Shown: positions 25,789-34,478, counted from the stretch's first letter. The stretch is 64,000 nt of DNA from Mesorhizobium sp. SOD10 (GCA_000824805.1 CCNA01000026.1:1-64000); one strand, 5' to 3'. Translations and numbers: made by a program. Notes: generated from the letters alone by a model not told the origin.

Positions 25789-26275
25789 CGACTCTGTTCA
25801 GCGCTGCTTTCGGCAGCCGCAGAAAGACCTTCTGGCCGTGGCGCTCGGCGCCAAGCCGGTCGTAGAAGCGCAACGCGCCCTCGTTCCAGTCTTCGGTCGT
25901 GAGGTCGATGCGGCCGATGCCTTTGCTGACGCAATAGCCGGCGAGAAAGCCGACCAGCGCGCGGCCGACGCCCTTGTCGCGGGCGCTGTCGCGCACGAAC
26001 AGATCCTTCAGGAACATCAGCCTTTCGAGATCGATGCCGGGGTGCGCGATGGCCACCGAGGCGAGGCCGGCCACCTCACCGCCCACGAAGGCCAAGGCGA
26101 AATGCGGATAGGCCGGGCTCTCTTCGCTCAGCCACTGCCGGGCCGTGGCCGCCGCCCGGCTGTGATCGAGCGGCGCCTGGCGGTAGTGCACCGCCATCGC
26201 GCAAAGCACAGTGGCGAGCGCTTCGGCGTACTGGGTCGTCGCCCAGCGAACGTCGACCGCCGCCTCGTCAGCCAT
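25778..26275 (-). CDS. GNAT-family N-acetyltransferase
   Basis: 165 residues. Motif A is FLKDLFVRDSARDKGVGRALV (quoted as LFVRDSARDKGVGRALV; about residues 91-107), with the downstream LTTEDWNEGALRFYDRLGA motif B. The substrate is unknown. The ATG at 26275 begins four bases beyond the leuB stop, so it is read from the leuB transcript. The upstream frame would run into leuB and is not needed. Confidence 0.85.
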   Translation of the reverse strand: MADEAAVDVRWATTQYAEALATVLCAMAVHYRQAPLDHSRAAATARQWLSEESPAYPHFALAFVGGEVAGLASVAIAHPGIDLERLMFLKDLFVRDSARDKGVGRALVGFLAGYCVSKGIGRIDLTTEDWNEGALRFYDRLGAERHGQKVFLRLPKAALNRVART

Positions 26276-26279
26276 GGGG

Positions 26280-27383
26280 TCAGCCGAGGAACTTGGCGAT
26301 GATGGCATCGCCCATATCAACCGTGCCCACCTCGGTTTTGCCTTCGGACATGATGTCCTTGGTGCGCAGACCGTCGTCCAGCACGGCGGCGATGGCAGCT
26401 TCGAGCTTGTCGGCTTCGGCGACCATGCCGAAGGAATAGCGCAGACACATGGCGAAGGACGCGATCATCGCGATCGGGTTGGCGATGCCCTTGCCGGCGA
26501 TGTCGGGCGCCGAGCCGTGCACCGGCTCGTAGAGCGCCTTGCGCTTCTTGGTCTTGGCATCCGGCGCGCCGAGCGAGGCGGACGGCAGCATGCCGATCGA
26601 GCCGGTCAGCATCGCGGCGATGTCGGACAGCATGTCGCCGAACAGATTGTCGGTGACGATGACGTCGAACTGCTTCGGCCAGCGCACCAACTGCATGCCG
26701 CCGGCGTCCGCCAGCATATGGTCGAGCTTGACGTCGCTGTATTTGGCCTTGTGCGTCTGGCTGACCACCTCGTTCCACAAGACGCCCGACTTCATGACGT
26801 TGCGCTTTTCCATCGAGGTGACGTGATTCCGGCGTGTCCGCGCCAGCTCGAAGGCGACGCCCGAGATGCGCTCGATCTCGAACGTGTCGTAGACCTGGGT
26901 GTCGATGCCGCGCTTCTGGCCGTTGCCGAGATCGATGATCTGCTTCGGCTCGCCGAAATAGACGCCGCCGGTAAGCTCGCGCACGATCAAGATATCGAGG
27001 CCTTCGACCACCTCCTGCTTCAGTGAGGAAGAGGCAGCCAGCGCCGGATAGCAGATCGCGGGCCTGAGATTGGCGAACAGCTCCATGTCCTTGCGCAGGC
27101 GCAAAAGCCCGGCCTCGGGGCGCACCTCGTAAGGCACCGCATCCCATTTCGGTCCGCCGACCGCGCCGAACAGCACGGCATCCGCAGCCATTGCTTTTGC
27201 CATGTCGGCGTCCGAGATCGCCGCGCCATGCGCATCATAAGCGCAGCCGCCGACCAGCCCCTCGTCGGTGGTAAAGCCGCTGCCGAGCTTGTCGTTCATG
27301 GCCTTGATCAGCTTCTTCACCTCGGCCATGGCCTCGGGGCCGATGCCGTCGCCGGCGAGCAGGAAGAGATTTTTCGAAGCCAT
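26280..27383 (-). CDS. leuB: 3-Isopropylmalate dehydrogenase
   Basis: 367 residues. It oxidatively decarboxylates 3-isopropylmalate in leucine synthesis with NAD+. The N-terminus LFLLAGDGIGPEAMAEVKKL, the LLRLRKDMELFANLRP substrate loop and the metal-binding VTDNLFGDMLSDIAAML (about residues 220-236) are present. The C-terminal segment has HGSAPDIAGKGIANP, which binds NAD+ in this family. leuD lies 2.5 kb further along the same strand; leuC is not in the window. A GNAT gene follows. Confidence 0.96.
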   Translation of the reverse strand: MASKNLFLLAGDGIGPEAMAEVKKLIKAMNDKLGSGFTTDEGLVGGCAYDAHGAAISDADMAKAMAADAVLFGAVGGPKWDAVPYEVRPEAGLLRLRKDMELFANLRPAICYPALAASSSLKQEVVEGLDILIVRELTGGVYFGEPKQIIDLGNGQKRGIDTQVYDTFEIERISGVAFELARTRRNHVTSMEKRNVMKSGVLWNEVVSQTHKAKYSDVKLDHMLADAGGMQLVRWPKQFDVIVTDNLFGDMLSDIAAMLTGSIGMLPSASLGAPDAKTKKRKALYEPVHGSAPDIAGKGIANPIAMIASFAMCLRYSFGMVAEADKLEAAIAAVLDDGLRTKDIMSEGKTEVGTVDMGDAIIAKFLG

Positions 27384-27504
27384 GGAGAACCGTCCGATGA
27401 GAGTTTGGAGAAATCGCGGCTTTTGCTAAACGCCAAGCGGGCCGGGCGCAAGAGGACGACTGGGCATTGCGAGGTTCGTCAGGCGTGACTGATCGGGCCT
27501 CGAC

Positions 27505-27690
27505 TTGATTGCCACGTGGTTCCCCCAATCCGTCGCTGCTTCGCAGCGCCACCTTTCCCCCCCTCCGGAGGGAAAGGAAGGGAGCGTTGCTGGACGAGCG
27601 TTAACGGCAAAAAGCGTGGCGCCTTCCTCTACCCCGTCGATCGGGGGAGAGGTGGCTCGGCGAAGCCGAGACGGAGTGGGGGTCGACCAG
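27505..27690. repeat. Palindromic repeat-rich intergenic region
   Basis: CCTTTCCCCCC…GGAGGGAAAGG (about 27552-27577) and CTACCCCGTCGATCGGGGGAG with flanking 'gaggtggctcggcgaagccgag' halves (about 27629-27672) form two hairpin blocks of the type scattered in rhizobial genomes. The whole gap 27384-27769 holds no gene I can support. Confidence 0.5.
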
Positions 27691-27769
27691 CGCGACATAA
27701 GAAAATGCATGCGCCCAGTTGCCATGCACGCTATCGCCAAAGACCAGACGCTTGGAAATGTGTGCACAC

Positions 27770-28123
27770 CTACCCATGCGCCAAAATATTCACCAGCCTG
27801 CCGAACGGATCGCGTACATAGAAGCGGCGCACGCCCCAAGGCTCGTCCGCCGGGCCGTATTCGATGGCGAAGCCGGCGTTCCTCATACCTGCAAGCGTCG
27901 CGTCCACATCGTCGACCTCGATCGACAGGTCCGGCACCGGCGTGCCCGATCCGCCCTCGGCCATGAAGCTCACCTGCACCGTCATTGTCTCGGCCGAGCC
28001 GCAAGTGAGGATCCAGCCTTGATCCATGAGAACATCAAGTCCAAGCACATCTTGGTAAAAGCGCTTGGCCGCGGCGATGTCGCGTGTTTCGATATTGGCG
28101 ACGATGCGCCTAACCTTCACCAT
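27770..28123 (-). CDS. VOC-superfamily (glyoxalase-like) protein
   Basis: 117 residues. Two beta-alpha-beta-beta-beta modules of the VOC fold are seen: VRRIVANIETRDIAAAKRFY at the start, FVxVQVSF-type strand in the middle, then IEVDDVDATLAGMRNAGF and RRFYVRDPFGRLVNIL. The last part holds the usual metal ligand position (Glu or a substitute) near the C-terminus; here it is not a clear Glu, so catalytic function is doubtful. It may bind a ligand or act as an antibiotic-resistance or lactoylglutathione-type relative. Confidence 0.83.
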   Translation of the reverse strand: MVKVRRIVANIETRDIAAAKRFYQDVLGLDVLMDQGWILTCGSAETMTVQVSFMAEGGSGTPVPDLSIEVDDVDATLAGMRNAGFAIEYGPADEPWGVRRFYVRDPFGRLVNILAHG

Positions 28124-28181
28124 GAGCCGCTCCTTGCCTTTGCGTGTCCCGGGAGCCCTCCGCATTTGCTACACGGCCACC

Positions 28182-28565
28182 CTACGCCGTGCGTCGCAGC
28201 GCCGTCACCTCGATCTCGATCTTCATTTCCGGCTTGTTGAGCTGGCACACGATCATCGTCGCCGCCGGGCGGATGTCGCCGAACGCCTCGCCAAGAATCG
28301 GAAAGACCACGTCAACGAAAGCCTGGTCGGTGATGTAGTAATGCGCCCGCACCACATCGGCCATGTCGAAGCCGCCCTCGGCCAGCGCCTTGGCGATGGT
28401 GGCGAGACAATTTCGCGTCTGCGCCTCGACCGTGTCGGGCATGGTCATGGTGGCATAGTCGTAGCCGGTCGTGCCGGAGACGAAGCACCAGTCGCCCTGC
28501 ACCACCGCACGCGAATAGCCTGCGGTTTTCTCGAAGGGGGAGCCGGTGGAGATGAGCTTGCGCAT
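28182..28565 (-). CDS. RidA-family (YjgF/YER057c/UK114) protein
   Basis: 127 residues. The RidA fold is visible: GSPFEKTAGYSRAVVQGDWC, VSGTTGYD, EAQTRNCLATIAKAL and the DVVRAHYYITD segment. The conserved Arg for enamine/imine binding is present at R in VVRAHY. RidA proteins hydrolyse 2-aminoacrylate imines, but paralogues have other roles, so substrate is open. GAGGCACCCC precedes the ATG at 28565. Confidence 0.87.
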   Translation of the reverse strand: MRKLISTGSPFEKTAGYSRAVVQGDWCFVSGTTGYDYATMTMPDTVEAQTRNCLATIAKALAEGGFDMADVVRAHYYITDQAFVDVVFPILGEAFGDIRPAATMIVCQLNKPEMKIEIEVTALRRTA

Positions 28566-28691
28566 GGGGTGCCTCGCTTTGATTGTCATCGTCTAGCAGG
28601 AGAAGACGGTGTGGTCGTGGGCCAAGCCCGGCGGAGTATTGTCAGGAAGGCTGGCGCGGGCCTCAGAGATTTGGCTGCGGCTTCCTCCCTT

Positions 28692-28871
28692 CGTCATTCC
28701 AGGGCGGAGCAAGGAGCGAAGCGACGCGCGCAGACCCTGGAATCCATGCCGTTACGCCAAGGCGCCGCCAACCGTGCAGAATTCTGGGCCCTCGCGCTCT
28801 ACGGCAACGGGCATGGCATGGATTCTAGGGTCTGCGCTCCGCTACGCGTCGCTCCGCCCTGGAATGACGAA
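28692..28871. repeat. R1 repeat, inverted pair of copies
   Basis: Copy 28692-28790 and copy 28816-28871 are in opposite orientation around a short unique centre. Both match the window-start copy and 37274-37335. The stretch 28566-28897 holds no gene I can support. Confidence 0.7.
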
Positions 28872-28897
28872 GGCAAGGATAGTCGTCGCGATACGCC

Positions 28898-29833
28898 CTA
28901 ATTTCCCTGTGCGTCGTCATAGGCCTTCTTGATATCGTCCGGCCAGTCCTTCATCGGCGGCCAGGCCTGCGGCTCGCCATTGTCGCCGCGGCGGGCGAAA
29001 TAGACCTTCTGCTTGGCTGGGTCGACCGCCATGAAGCCATCATTGCCGCCGCAGTCATGCGGCACGCAGCCGGTGGCGTAGAAGGCGCCGGACTCGGTCT
29101 TTTCGGTGCCGCCGCCGACCAGAAGGCTGGTCGCCATGTCGGGCATGTCGTCGCCGAGCAGCGCCTGTCCGGCCTTGTAGACGGCCTCGTTGTGAAAGGC
29201 GTCGATGATGTTGTCGTATTTCGACGGATCGACATCCTTCCAGCCGGTGCCGGGCTCCGGCGTGTAGGTCAGGTTGCCGGAGGTCGTCAGCCCTTCCGTG
29301 GGCGACCATTGCAGCGCCGGCTTGGAATCGCCCGGCAGCAGATAAGGCACGAAATAAATGGCGTCGTCGGAGACCGCGGCCGGCGGCGCGCCGCATTCGT
29401 CCTGCTCGACCGTGGTGGTCTGGATCTCGCCGTCTTTCGGCTTCCAGACAATAACCTTGGCCGGCCCGCATTGGTTACCGCCGTCGCCGACATCGACCAG
29501 CGCCACGTTGACGTCGCCGATCTTGACGATCTTGTCGAAGAAGACGTCGTAATTGCTGGCAAGCTGCTTGCCGTCATAGGACAGCACCTTCTCGCCGTCC
29601 TGCTCCGGCTGCGTGATGGTGAGCTGTCCGCCCTCGAACGGGATCGGCGCCTGCTTGTCTTCATCCGACCCGGCCTGGTCGCTGCCCTGGCCGGCCGCGC
29701 CTTGATCGGACGCCGGCTGATCGGACGCGGCGGGTGCCGTCTGCGTGGCCGGCGCGGTGGTCTGCGCATTGGCGCCGATTGTGGCGAGAAGGATAGCCAC
29801 CGTGGCGCCGGCGGCCAGAAGCGAACGTGTCAT
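28898..29833 (-). CDS. Secreted protein with Ivy-like C-terminal motif, unknown function
   Basis: 311 residues. A signal peptide (LLAAGATVAILLATIGANA) is followed by a Gln/Ala/Ser/Asp-rich low-complexity stretch (about residues 28-65) and a globular part. Near the C-terminus is ATGCVPHDCGGNDGFMAVDP, with a C-x-P-H-D-C core like that of the lysozyme inhibitor Ivy (CKPHDC). Two more Cys are near residues 125 and 148. GGAGGG before the ATG at 29833 decides the start. Inhibition of lysozyme is only an inference from the short motif. Confidence 0.7.
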   Translation of the reverse strand: MTRSLLAAGATVAILLATIGANAQTTAPATQTAPAASDQPASDQGAAGQGSDQAGSDEDKQAPIPFEGGQLTITQPEQDGEKVLSYDGKQLASNYDVFFDKIVKIGDVNVALVDVGDGGNQCGPAKVIVWKPKDGEIQTTTVEQDECGAPPAAVSDDAIYFVPYLLPGDSKPALQWSPTEGLTTSGNLTYTPEPGTGWKDVDPSKYDNIIDAFHNEAVYKAGQALLGDDMPDMATSLLVGGGTEKTESGAFYATGCVPHDCGGNDGFMAVDPAKQKVYFARRGDNGEPQAWPPMKDWPDDIKKAYDDAQGN

Positions 29834-29899
29834 GACTGTTCCCTCCATTCAGTCGCCACGAACCCGACCTGCGATGGCCGGGTTATAAGTTCGGATCGC

Positions 29900-30505
29900 T
29901 CAGGCCCAGGGGCGCAGCTCGGCATTCTTCTTCTCGAAGGACGCGATGGCGCCGGCCTTCTCCATGGTGAGCCCGATGTCGTCGAGGCCATTCAGCAGGC
30001 AATGGCGCTTGAAGTCGTCGAGGTCGAATTTGACCACGCCGCCATCCGGCCCGCGGATTTCCTTGGCCTCGAGGTCGATCGACAGCGTCGCGTTGGAGCC
30101 GCGCGAGGCGTCGTCCATCAGCTTGTCGAGGTCTTCCGGGCTGACCGTGATCGGCAGGATGCCGTTCTTGAAGCAGTTGTTGTAGAAGATGTCGGCGAAC
30201 GAGGTCGAGATCACGCAGCGTATGCCGAAATCGAGCAGCGCCCATGGCGCATGCTCGCGGCTCGAGCCGCAGCCGAAATTGTCGCCGGCGACCAGGATCT
30301 GCGCCTTGCGGTAGGCCGGCTTGTTGAGCACGAAATCCGGGTTCTCCGAGCCGTCCTCATTGTAGCGCATCTCGGCGAACAGGCCGGTGCCGAGACCGGT
30401 GCGCTTGATCGTCTTGAGATAATCCTTCGGGATGATCATGTCGGTGTCGACATTGACGATCGGCATGGGCGCGGCGACGCCGGTGAGCTTGGTGAATTTA
30501 TCCAT
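29900..30505 (-). CDS. leuD: 3-Isopropylmalate dehydratase small subunit
   Basis: 201 residues. With LeuC it isomerises 2- to 3-isopropylmalate. The N-terminus PMPIVNVDTDMIIPKDYLK, the FGCGSSREHAPWAL active-site loop (about 75-88) and the DIFYNNCFKNGILPI segment are as expected. The frame is open for 1.6 kb upstream on this strand but those residues do not match the family. leuC is not adjacent and not in the window, so LeuD is encoded separately from its partner. Confidence 0.96.
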   Translation of the reverse strand: MDKFTKLTGVAAPMPIVNVDTDMIIPKDYLKTIKRTGLGTGLFAEMRYNEDGSENPDFVLNKPAYRKAQILVAGDNFGCGSSREHAPWALLDFGIRCVISTSFADIFYNNCFKNGILPITVSPEDLDKLMDDASRGSNATLSIDLEAKEIRGPDGGVVKFDLDDFKRHCLLNGLDDIGLTMEKAGAIASFEKKNAELRPWA

Positions 30506-30691
30506 GGATACCTGCCCGTCTTCTTCTTGGCTTGCGGGGAATTTGCCGGACGGTTTACACAAAGCCGGCGGCAAATGAAAGGCAACTGTTCGTGCGCTGC
30601 CCTGGGCCAATAGCGGCAGGGCGCGCGGACCGGAGCCGGAACGCCTCAAAAAGGGCTTCGAAATCCTGGCCGGCTGGTGCAGTCTGCGGTC

Positions 30692-31117
30692 ATGGCCGAT
30701 CCTTCCAAAGTCCTCTACGCCAGCGAGCCCGCCCTCGATGTCGCCGAATTCCGCCGCGTGCTGGTGGAGTCGGGCCTCGGCAAAACACGCCCCGTCGATG
30801 ACGAAGCCCGCCTGAGGGCGATGCTCGGCAATGCCAGCCTGGTGCTGACGGCGCGCCTTGACATCGAGGGCGAGCCGCTTGTCGGCGTCGCGCGCGGCGT
30901 CACCGACTTCTCGTGGGTCTGCTATATCTCCGAGCTCGCCGTTTCGAAGGCCGCGCAAAGGCTGGGCGTCGGCAAGGGCCTGATGGACGAGGCGCAGCGC
31001 CGGCTCGGCCCTTCTGTCGCCATCAGCCTGATCTCGATGCCCGACGCCGTCGGCTTTTACGAGCGCATCGGCATGACGCGCATGCCCGACGCCTTCTGGT
31101 TCTCCCGCAAGCTCTGA
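30692..31117 (+). CDS. GNAT-family N-acetyltransferase
   Basis: 141 residues. Motif A: YISELAVSKAAQRLGVGKGL (about residues 75-94), followed by LISMPDAVGFYERIGMTR, the usual motif B. The substrate is unknown. The ATG at 30692 starts a regular N-terminus; an in-frame start at 30677 exists but lacks a ribosome site. No operon partner is seen. Confidence 0.82.
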   Translation: MADPSKVLYASEPALDVAEFRRVLVESGLGKTRPVDDEARLRAMLGNASLVLTARLDIEGEPLVGVARGVTDFSWVCYISELAVSKAAQRLGVGKGLMDEAQRRLGPSVAISLISMPDAVGFYERIGMTRMPDAFWFSRKL

Positions 31118-31182
31118 CCGCCTCCGCGCGTTTAATCGCGCCGTTCCGCGCCAGCGGGCCAAATCTTTTTCCGCCTCATCGC

Positions 31183-31211
31183 TTGACATGCAACCAAATG
31201 GTTGCATATTA
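31183..31211 (+). promoter_or_regulatory. Promoter with ArsR-type operator between -35 and -10
   Basis: TTGACA (31183-31188), then the perfect inverted repeat ATGCAACC-AAAT-GGTTGCAT (31188-31207), then a -10-like ATATTA (31206-31211) at 17-base spacing. A repressor bound here would cover the spacer. The ATG at 31217 lies about where transcription should start, so the mRNA may be leaderless. Confidence 0.75.
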
Positions 31212-31216
31212 AAGTC

Positions 31217-31537
31217 ATGAGCATGGATGCCGTCTTTCGCGCTTTGGCCGACCCGACCCGCCGGCAATTGCTGGACAGCCTCTATGCCCGGAACGGGCAG
31301 ACGCTGAACGCGCTCTGCGAGCACATGGAGATGACCCGCCAGGCGGTGACCAAGCACCTGGCGATCCTCGAGGAGGCCAATCTCGTCACCACCATGCGCC
31401 GGGGCCGCGAGAAGGAACACTATCTCAACCCCGTTCCGATCAACGAGATCGCCGAGCGCTGGATCGGCAAGTTCGAGCGCCATCGGCTCAGTGCATTGAG
31501 CGACCTGAAGCAACGCCTTGAAAGGGAAGAGCCGTGA
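31217..31537 (+). CDS. ArsR-family transcriptional repressor
   Basis: 106 residues. A winged helix-turn-helix of the ArsR type: AVFRALADPTRRQLLDSLY, then LNALCEHMEMTRQAVTKHLAIL as recognition helix region, and an EEANLVTTMRRGREKEHYLN wing. No metal-binding Cys pair, so it belongs to the metal-independent branch commonly paired with SRPBCC genes. It probably represses its own operon through the palindrome in its promoter. The next gene overlaps by four bases. Confidence 0.92.
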   Translation: MSMDAVFRALADPTRRQLLDSLYARNGQTLNALCEHMEMTRQAVTKHLAILEEANLVTTMRRGREKEHYLNPVPINEIAERWIGKFERHRLSALSDLKQRLEREEP

Positions 31538-31983
31538 GCGAGAACAGCTTTGTCTATGTCACCTATATCCGCACGACGCCCGAGAAGCTTTGGCAAGCGC
31601 TGACCGATCCGGAATTCAACCGGCAGTTCTTCCTTTGCTCCTACCAGGAGAGCGACTGGAAGGTCGGCTCGAGCTGGAAGCTGGTCTTCCCCGACGGGCG
31701 CGTCGCCGACTCGGGCGAGATCCTCGAGATCGACCCGCCGAAACGCCTCGTCATCAAATGGCGCAATGAATGGCTGCCCGAGGTGAAGGAGGACGGCTAC
31801 ACGCGCTGCACCTTCACCATTGAGCCGGACGGCGAATTGATGAAGCTCGCCGTCATCCACGAGGCCGACGGCCCGCACAGGCTGATCCCGAACGTCTCCA
31901 AGGGCTGGCCGCTGGTGCTGGCGAGTCTGAAGAGCCTGCTCGAAACCGGCAAGGGTTTCGAGCGCCCGCCGTCGAAGGGTTGA
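31534..31983 (+). CDS. SRPBCC (AHSA1-like) protein of the ArsR operon
   Basis: 149 residues, GTG start overlapping the ArsR stop (GTGA). The SRPBCC fold is indicated by YIRTTPEKLWQALTDPEFN, a central WKVGSSWKLVFPDGRVADSG hairpin and the C-terminal helix SKGWPLVLASLKSLLETG. Proteins of this branch are often named after Aha1 but have no proven chaperone role; they probably bind small hydrophobic ligands. Overlap implies co-expression with the repressor. Confidence 0.9.
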   Translation: MSENSFVYVTYIRTTPEKLWQALTDPEFNRQFFLCSYQESDWKVGSSWKLVFPDGRVADSGEILEIDPPKRLVIKWRNEWLPEVKEDGYTRCTFTIEPDGELMKLAVIHEADGPHRLIPNVSKGWPLVLASLKSLLETGKGFERPPSKG

Positions 31984-32027
31984 CTTTCGTTTCGGATGCG
32001 AGACGATTTCTGGCAAAGGTTGGTTAG

Positions 32028-32513
32028 ATGCTTCACTTGTCCTCGCCGCAAGCCATGGCGAATGCCGACACGGTCATGGCGTCGGCGGAGCTTCCCGTCT
32101 CGCCGGACGAGGTGATAGCGGCACTCGTCACCAAGGAGGTCGAACGCTGGTGGGGTTCGCCCGAGACCTACTGCATGACCGGTTGGGCGGCCGATCTCCG
32201 CGCCGGCGGAAGCTGGCGCGTCACTGTGCGGAGCGCCGACGGCAGGCGCCTGCCCGCCAGCGGAAAATTCCTCGAAATCGAAACGCCGCGCCGCATCGTG
32301 CAGACGCGGCGCTACGACTGGGAGCATCCGACGCTCGGCCGTCATGAAACGACGGCCGCTTACCTGCTTGAGCCGATCGACGACGGCACGCGACTCATCA
32401 TCTGCCATGGCGGCTTCGCCGGCTTCCCGGACGCCGCGGCGGAGCACGCCGAAGGCTGGGCGCGCGTGCTCGGCTGGCTACAGGCACATCTGGGCTGCCG
32501 CCTCGCTGCCTGA
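32028..32513 (+). CDS. Second SRPBCC-family protein
   Basis: 161 residues. Domain features: MASAELPVSPDEVIAALVTK, W-rich WWGSPETYCMTGW, then LRAGGSWRVTVRSADGRR and the C-terminal helix EGWARVLGWLQAHL. It lies 44 bases after the first SRPBCC gene in the same direction, so it likely belongs to the ArsR-controlled unit. The ligand is unknown. An in-frame ATG at 32055 is an alternative start. Confidence 0.85.
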   Translation: MLHLSSPQAMANADTVMASAELPVSPDEVIAALVTKEVERWWGSPETYCMTGWAADLRAGGSWRVTVRSADGRRLPASGKFLEIETPRRIVQTRRYDWEHPTLGRHETTAAYLLEPIDDGTRLIICHGGFAGFPDAAAEHAEGWARVLGWLQAHLGCRLAA

Positions 32514-32555
32514 GCTCCGCCTTGACCTGCAGGCGCGCCTATCCAGATTGTGGAC

Positions 32556-33365
32556 ATGGCCGAAAACAAACCTTTTATCGGAACAGCCGGGTGGACCATA
32601 CCGGCAGCGCACAGGTCCTCTGTTCCGGCGACAGGCTCGCAATTGCAGCGTTACGCTTCGCGTCTTCCTGTTGTGGAGATCAACTCATCGTTCTACAAAC
32701 CGCATCAGCGCGAAACATATGAGCGCTGGGCGCGCTCGGTGCCGGATCATTTTCGGTTTTCTGTTAAAATCCCCAAAGCCGCGACCCATGAGCGCCGCCT
32801 GGAAGATTGCCAGGATATTCTGGATGCATTCATAGGTGAGGTCAGAGGTCTCGGTGAAAAGCTGTCCGCCCTCCTGGTCCAACTGCCGCCCAGCCTGCAA
32901 TTCGACAGGCGGATAGCCAGAAAGTTCTTCGCCTCGTTCCGCGATAAGACCGACTGCCGCTTGGTCTGCGAACCGCGTCACGCCAGTTGGTTCGAGCCGG
33001 GAGCGGATGCTTTGCTGAGCCGCCTCCGTGTCGGGCGCGTGGCGGCCGACCCCGCCCCAGTTTCCGCCGCCTCCGCGCCCGGCGGCTGGCATGAACTCGC
33101 CTATTTCCGCTTTCATGGCGCGCCGCATGTCTATTTTTCGGACTATGACGCCGGCCGGCTGTTGGAGATCAGTGCCCAACTCGCCGACGCGGGCGCGTCA
33201 GCCACTGAGGTGTGGTGCATTTTCGACAATACGGGGCGCGGGCATGCGCTCGGCAACGCGTTGTCGGTCGATGCGATTATGCGTCAGATGACGTTCAATT
33301 CCCTGAACGCCCGCCCCGCCGCGACGCGCTCATATCCGAACGCCGTGCAATCGATCGTGCGATAG
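32556..33365 (+). CDS. DUF72-family protein (YecE-like)
   Basis: 269 residues. It matches DUF72: FIGTAGWTIPAA at the start, VVEINSSFYKPHQRETYERW (about 38-57), DHFRFSVKIPKAATH, and a later RFHGAPHVYFSDYD segment. The fold is a TIM barrel; the biochemical role is unknown. The C-terminal 27 residues are encoded on the strand opposite to the end of the next gene (82-base convergent overlap, 33284-33365) and may have arisen by loss of an earlier stop. GTG 32550 is an alternative start. Confidence 0.86.
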   Translation: MAENKPFIGTAGWTIPAAHRSSVPATGSQLQRYASRLPVVEINSSFYKPHQRETYERWARSVPDHFRFSVKIPKAATHERRLEDCQDILDAFIGEVRGLGEKLSALLVQLPPSLQFDRRIARKFFASFRDKTDCRLVCEPRHASWFEPGADALLSRLRVGRVAADPAPVSAASAPGGWHELAYFRFHGAPHVYFSDYDAGRLLEISAQLADAGASATEVWCIFDNTGRGHALGNALSVDAIMRQMTFNSLNARPAATRSYPNAVQSIVR

Positions 33366-34450
33366 GCGCCATGCATGATGAGCTCCGAGAGCGCCTTGCC
33401 CACCGCCGGCGCCTGCTGCAGGCCGTGGCCGGAGAAGCCGTTGGCGAACAGGAAGTTCTCGACCTCCGGATGCGGCCCGATCACCGCGTTCTGGTCGAGC
33501 GTGTTGTAATCGTAATGCCCGACCCAGGCGCGCGTCGGCTTGATCGCCTCGAAGGCCGGGATGCGGGTGGCCAAGGTCGGCCAGATCACCTCTTCAAACA
33601 GCGGCCAGTTGACGTCGAAATCCGTCGGGTCGGGCGCGACATCGCCTTCCTCCGGCTCGGCGCCGCCGGTGAGGTAGACCGAGCCCTCCGGCCGCACATA
33701 GATACCCGACGGATCGACCAGGAGCGGCATGTCGGCATATTTCTCGCGCGCCTCGAAGACGAAGACGTTGCGCTTGCGCGGCTCGACCGGCAGCTTGAGC
33801 CCGGCAAAAGCCGCCACCTTGCCGGCGTTCGGCCCGGCGGCGTTGACGACGATGCCCGCTTCGAGCGTCTCGCCATTGTCCAGCGACACACCGGTGACGC
33901 GGTTGCCCTCGCGTTTGATACCGGCGGCGGAAGCCGTGATGAAATCGATCTTCTTGTCGCGCAGCGCCTTGCGGAACAGCGTCAGCAGCGCATGCGCGTC
34001 GAACCAGCCCTCGCCGCTGCGGCCAAAGGCGCCTGCGGAAACATCTTCGACCGACAGCCATGGGAAGCGGCGCGCCAATTGCCCGGCGTCCTCGAGCAGG
34101 ATATCGGCGCCCTCGGCGACCTGCGTCTCGTGATTGGCCTTGAGGATCGGCAGGCCGGCCTCGCCGGCGAGGATCAGATAGCCGCCCTCGCGAAAGCCGA
34201 TATCGGCGTCGGCGCCGAACGTCTCCTTCAGCCGGCGGAACAGTTTCAGCGTGAACTGCGACAGGCGGATATTTTCCGGGATCGAGAATTGCTGGCGGAT
34301 CGAGGCGAGGGACAAGGTCGTCGCCGCGTGGGAAAACTGCGGATCGCGCTCGATCAGCGCGACGGAGCCGGTAAAGCCTTCCTCGCGCAAATAGTAGGCG
34401 ACCGAGGACCCGACGATGGCTCCGCCGATGATGACGATGTCGTAGCGCAT
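33284..34450 (-). CDS. FAD-dependent amine/amino-acid oxidoreductase (DAO family)
   Basis: 388 residues. The FAD-binding motif is DIVIIGGAIVGSSVAYYL (about residues 4-21). The DAO-family segments follow, with GIVVNAAGPNAGKVAAFAGL and the C-terminal GFSGHGLQQAPAVGKALSELI. It oxidises amino acids or N-methyl amines in related enzymes (sarcosine oxidase-like); substrate unknown. GGAGAAAAA precedes the ATG at 34450. Its 3' end overlaps the DUF72 gene on the other strand. Confidence 0.88.
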   Translation of the reverse strand: MRYDIVIIGGAIVGSSVAYYLREEGFTGSVALIERDPQFSHAATTLSLASIRQQFSIPENIRLSQFTLKLFRRLKETFGADADIGFREGGYLILAGEAGLPILKANHETQVAEGADILLEDAGQLARRFPWLSVEDVSAGAFGRSGEGWFDAHALLTLFRKALRDKKIDFITASAAGIKREGNRVTGVSLDNGETLEAGIVVNAAGPNAGKVAAFAGLKLPVEPRKRNVFVFEAREKYADMPLLVDPSGIYVRPEGSVYLTGGAEPEEGDVAPDPTDFDVNWPLFEEVIWPTLATRIPAFEAIKPTRAWVGHYDYNTLDQNAVIGPHPEVENFLFANGFSGHGLQQAPAVGKALSELIMHGAYRTIDCTAFGYERVAAGRAFRELNVI

Positions 34451-34478
34451 TTTTTCTCCAATTGGGCGGGTCGCGCGT

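Noticed and set aside
30506..31513. leuD extended to a 537-codon protein
   Set aside because: Only the last 201 residues match LeuD. The rest lies opposite the GNAT and ArsR genes and has no motif.
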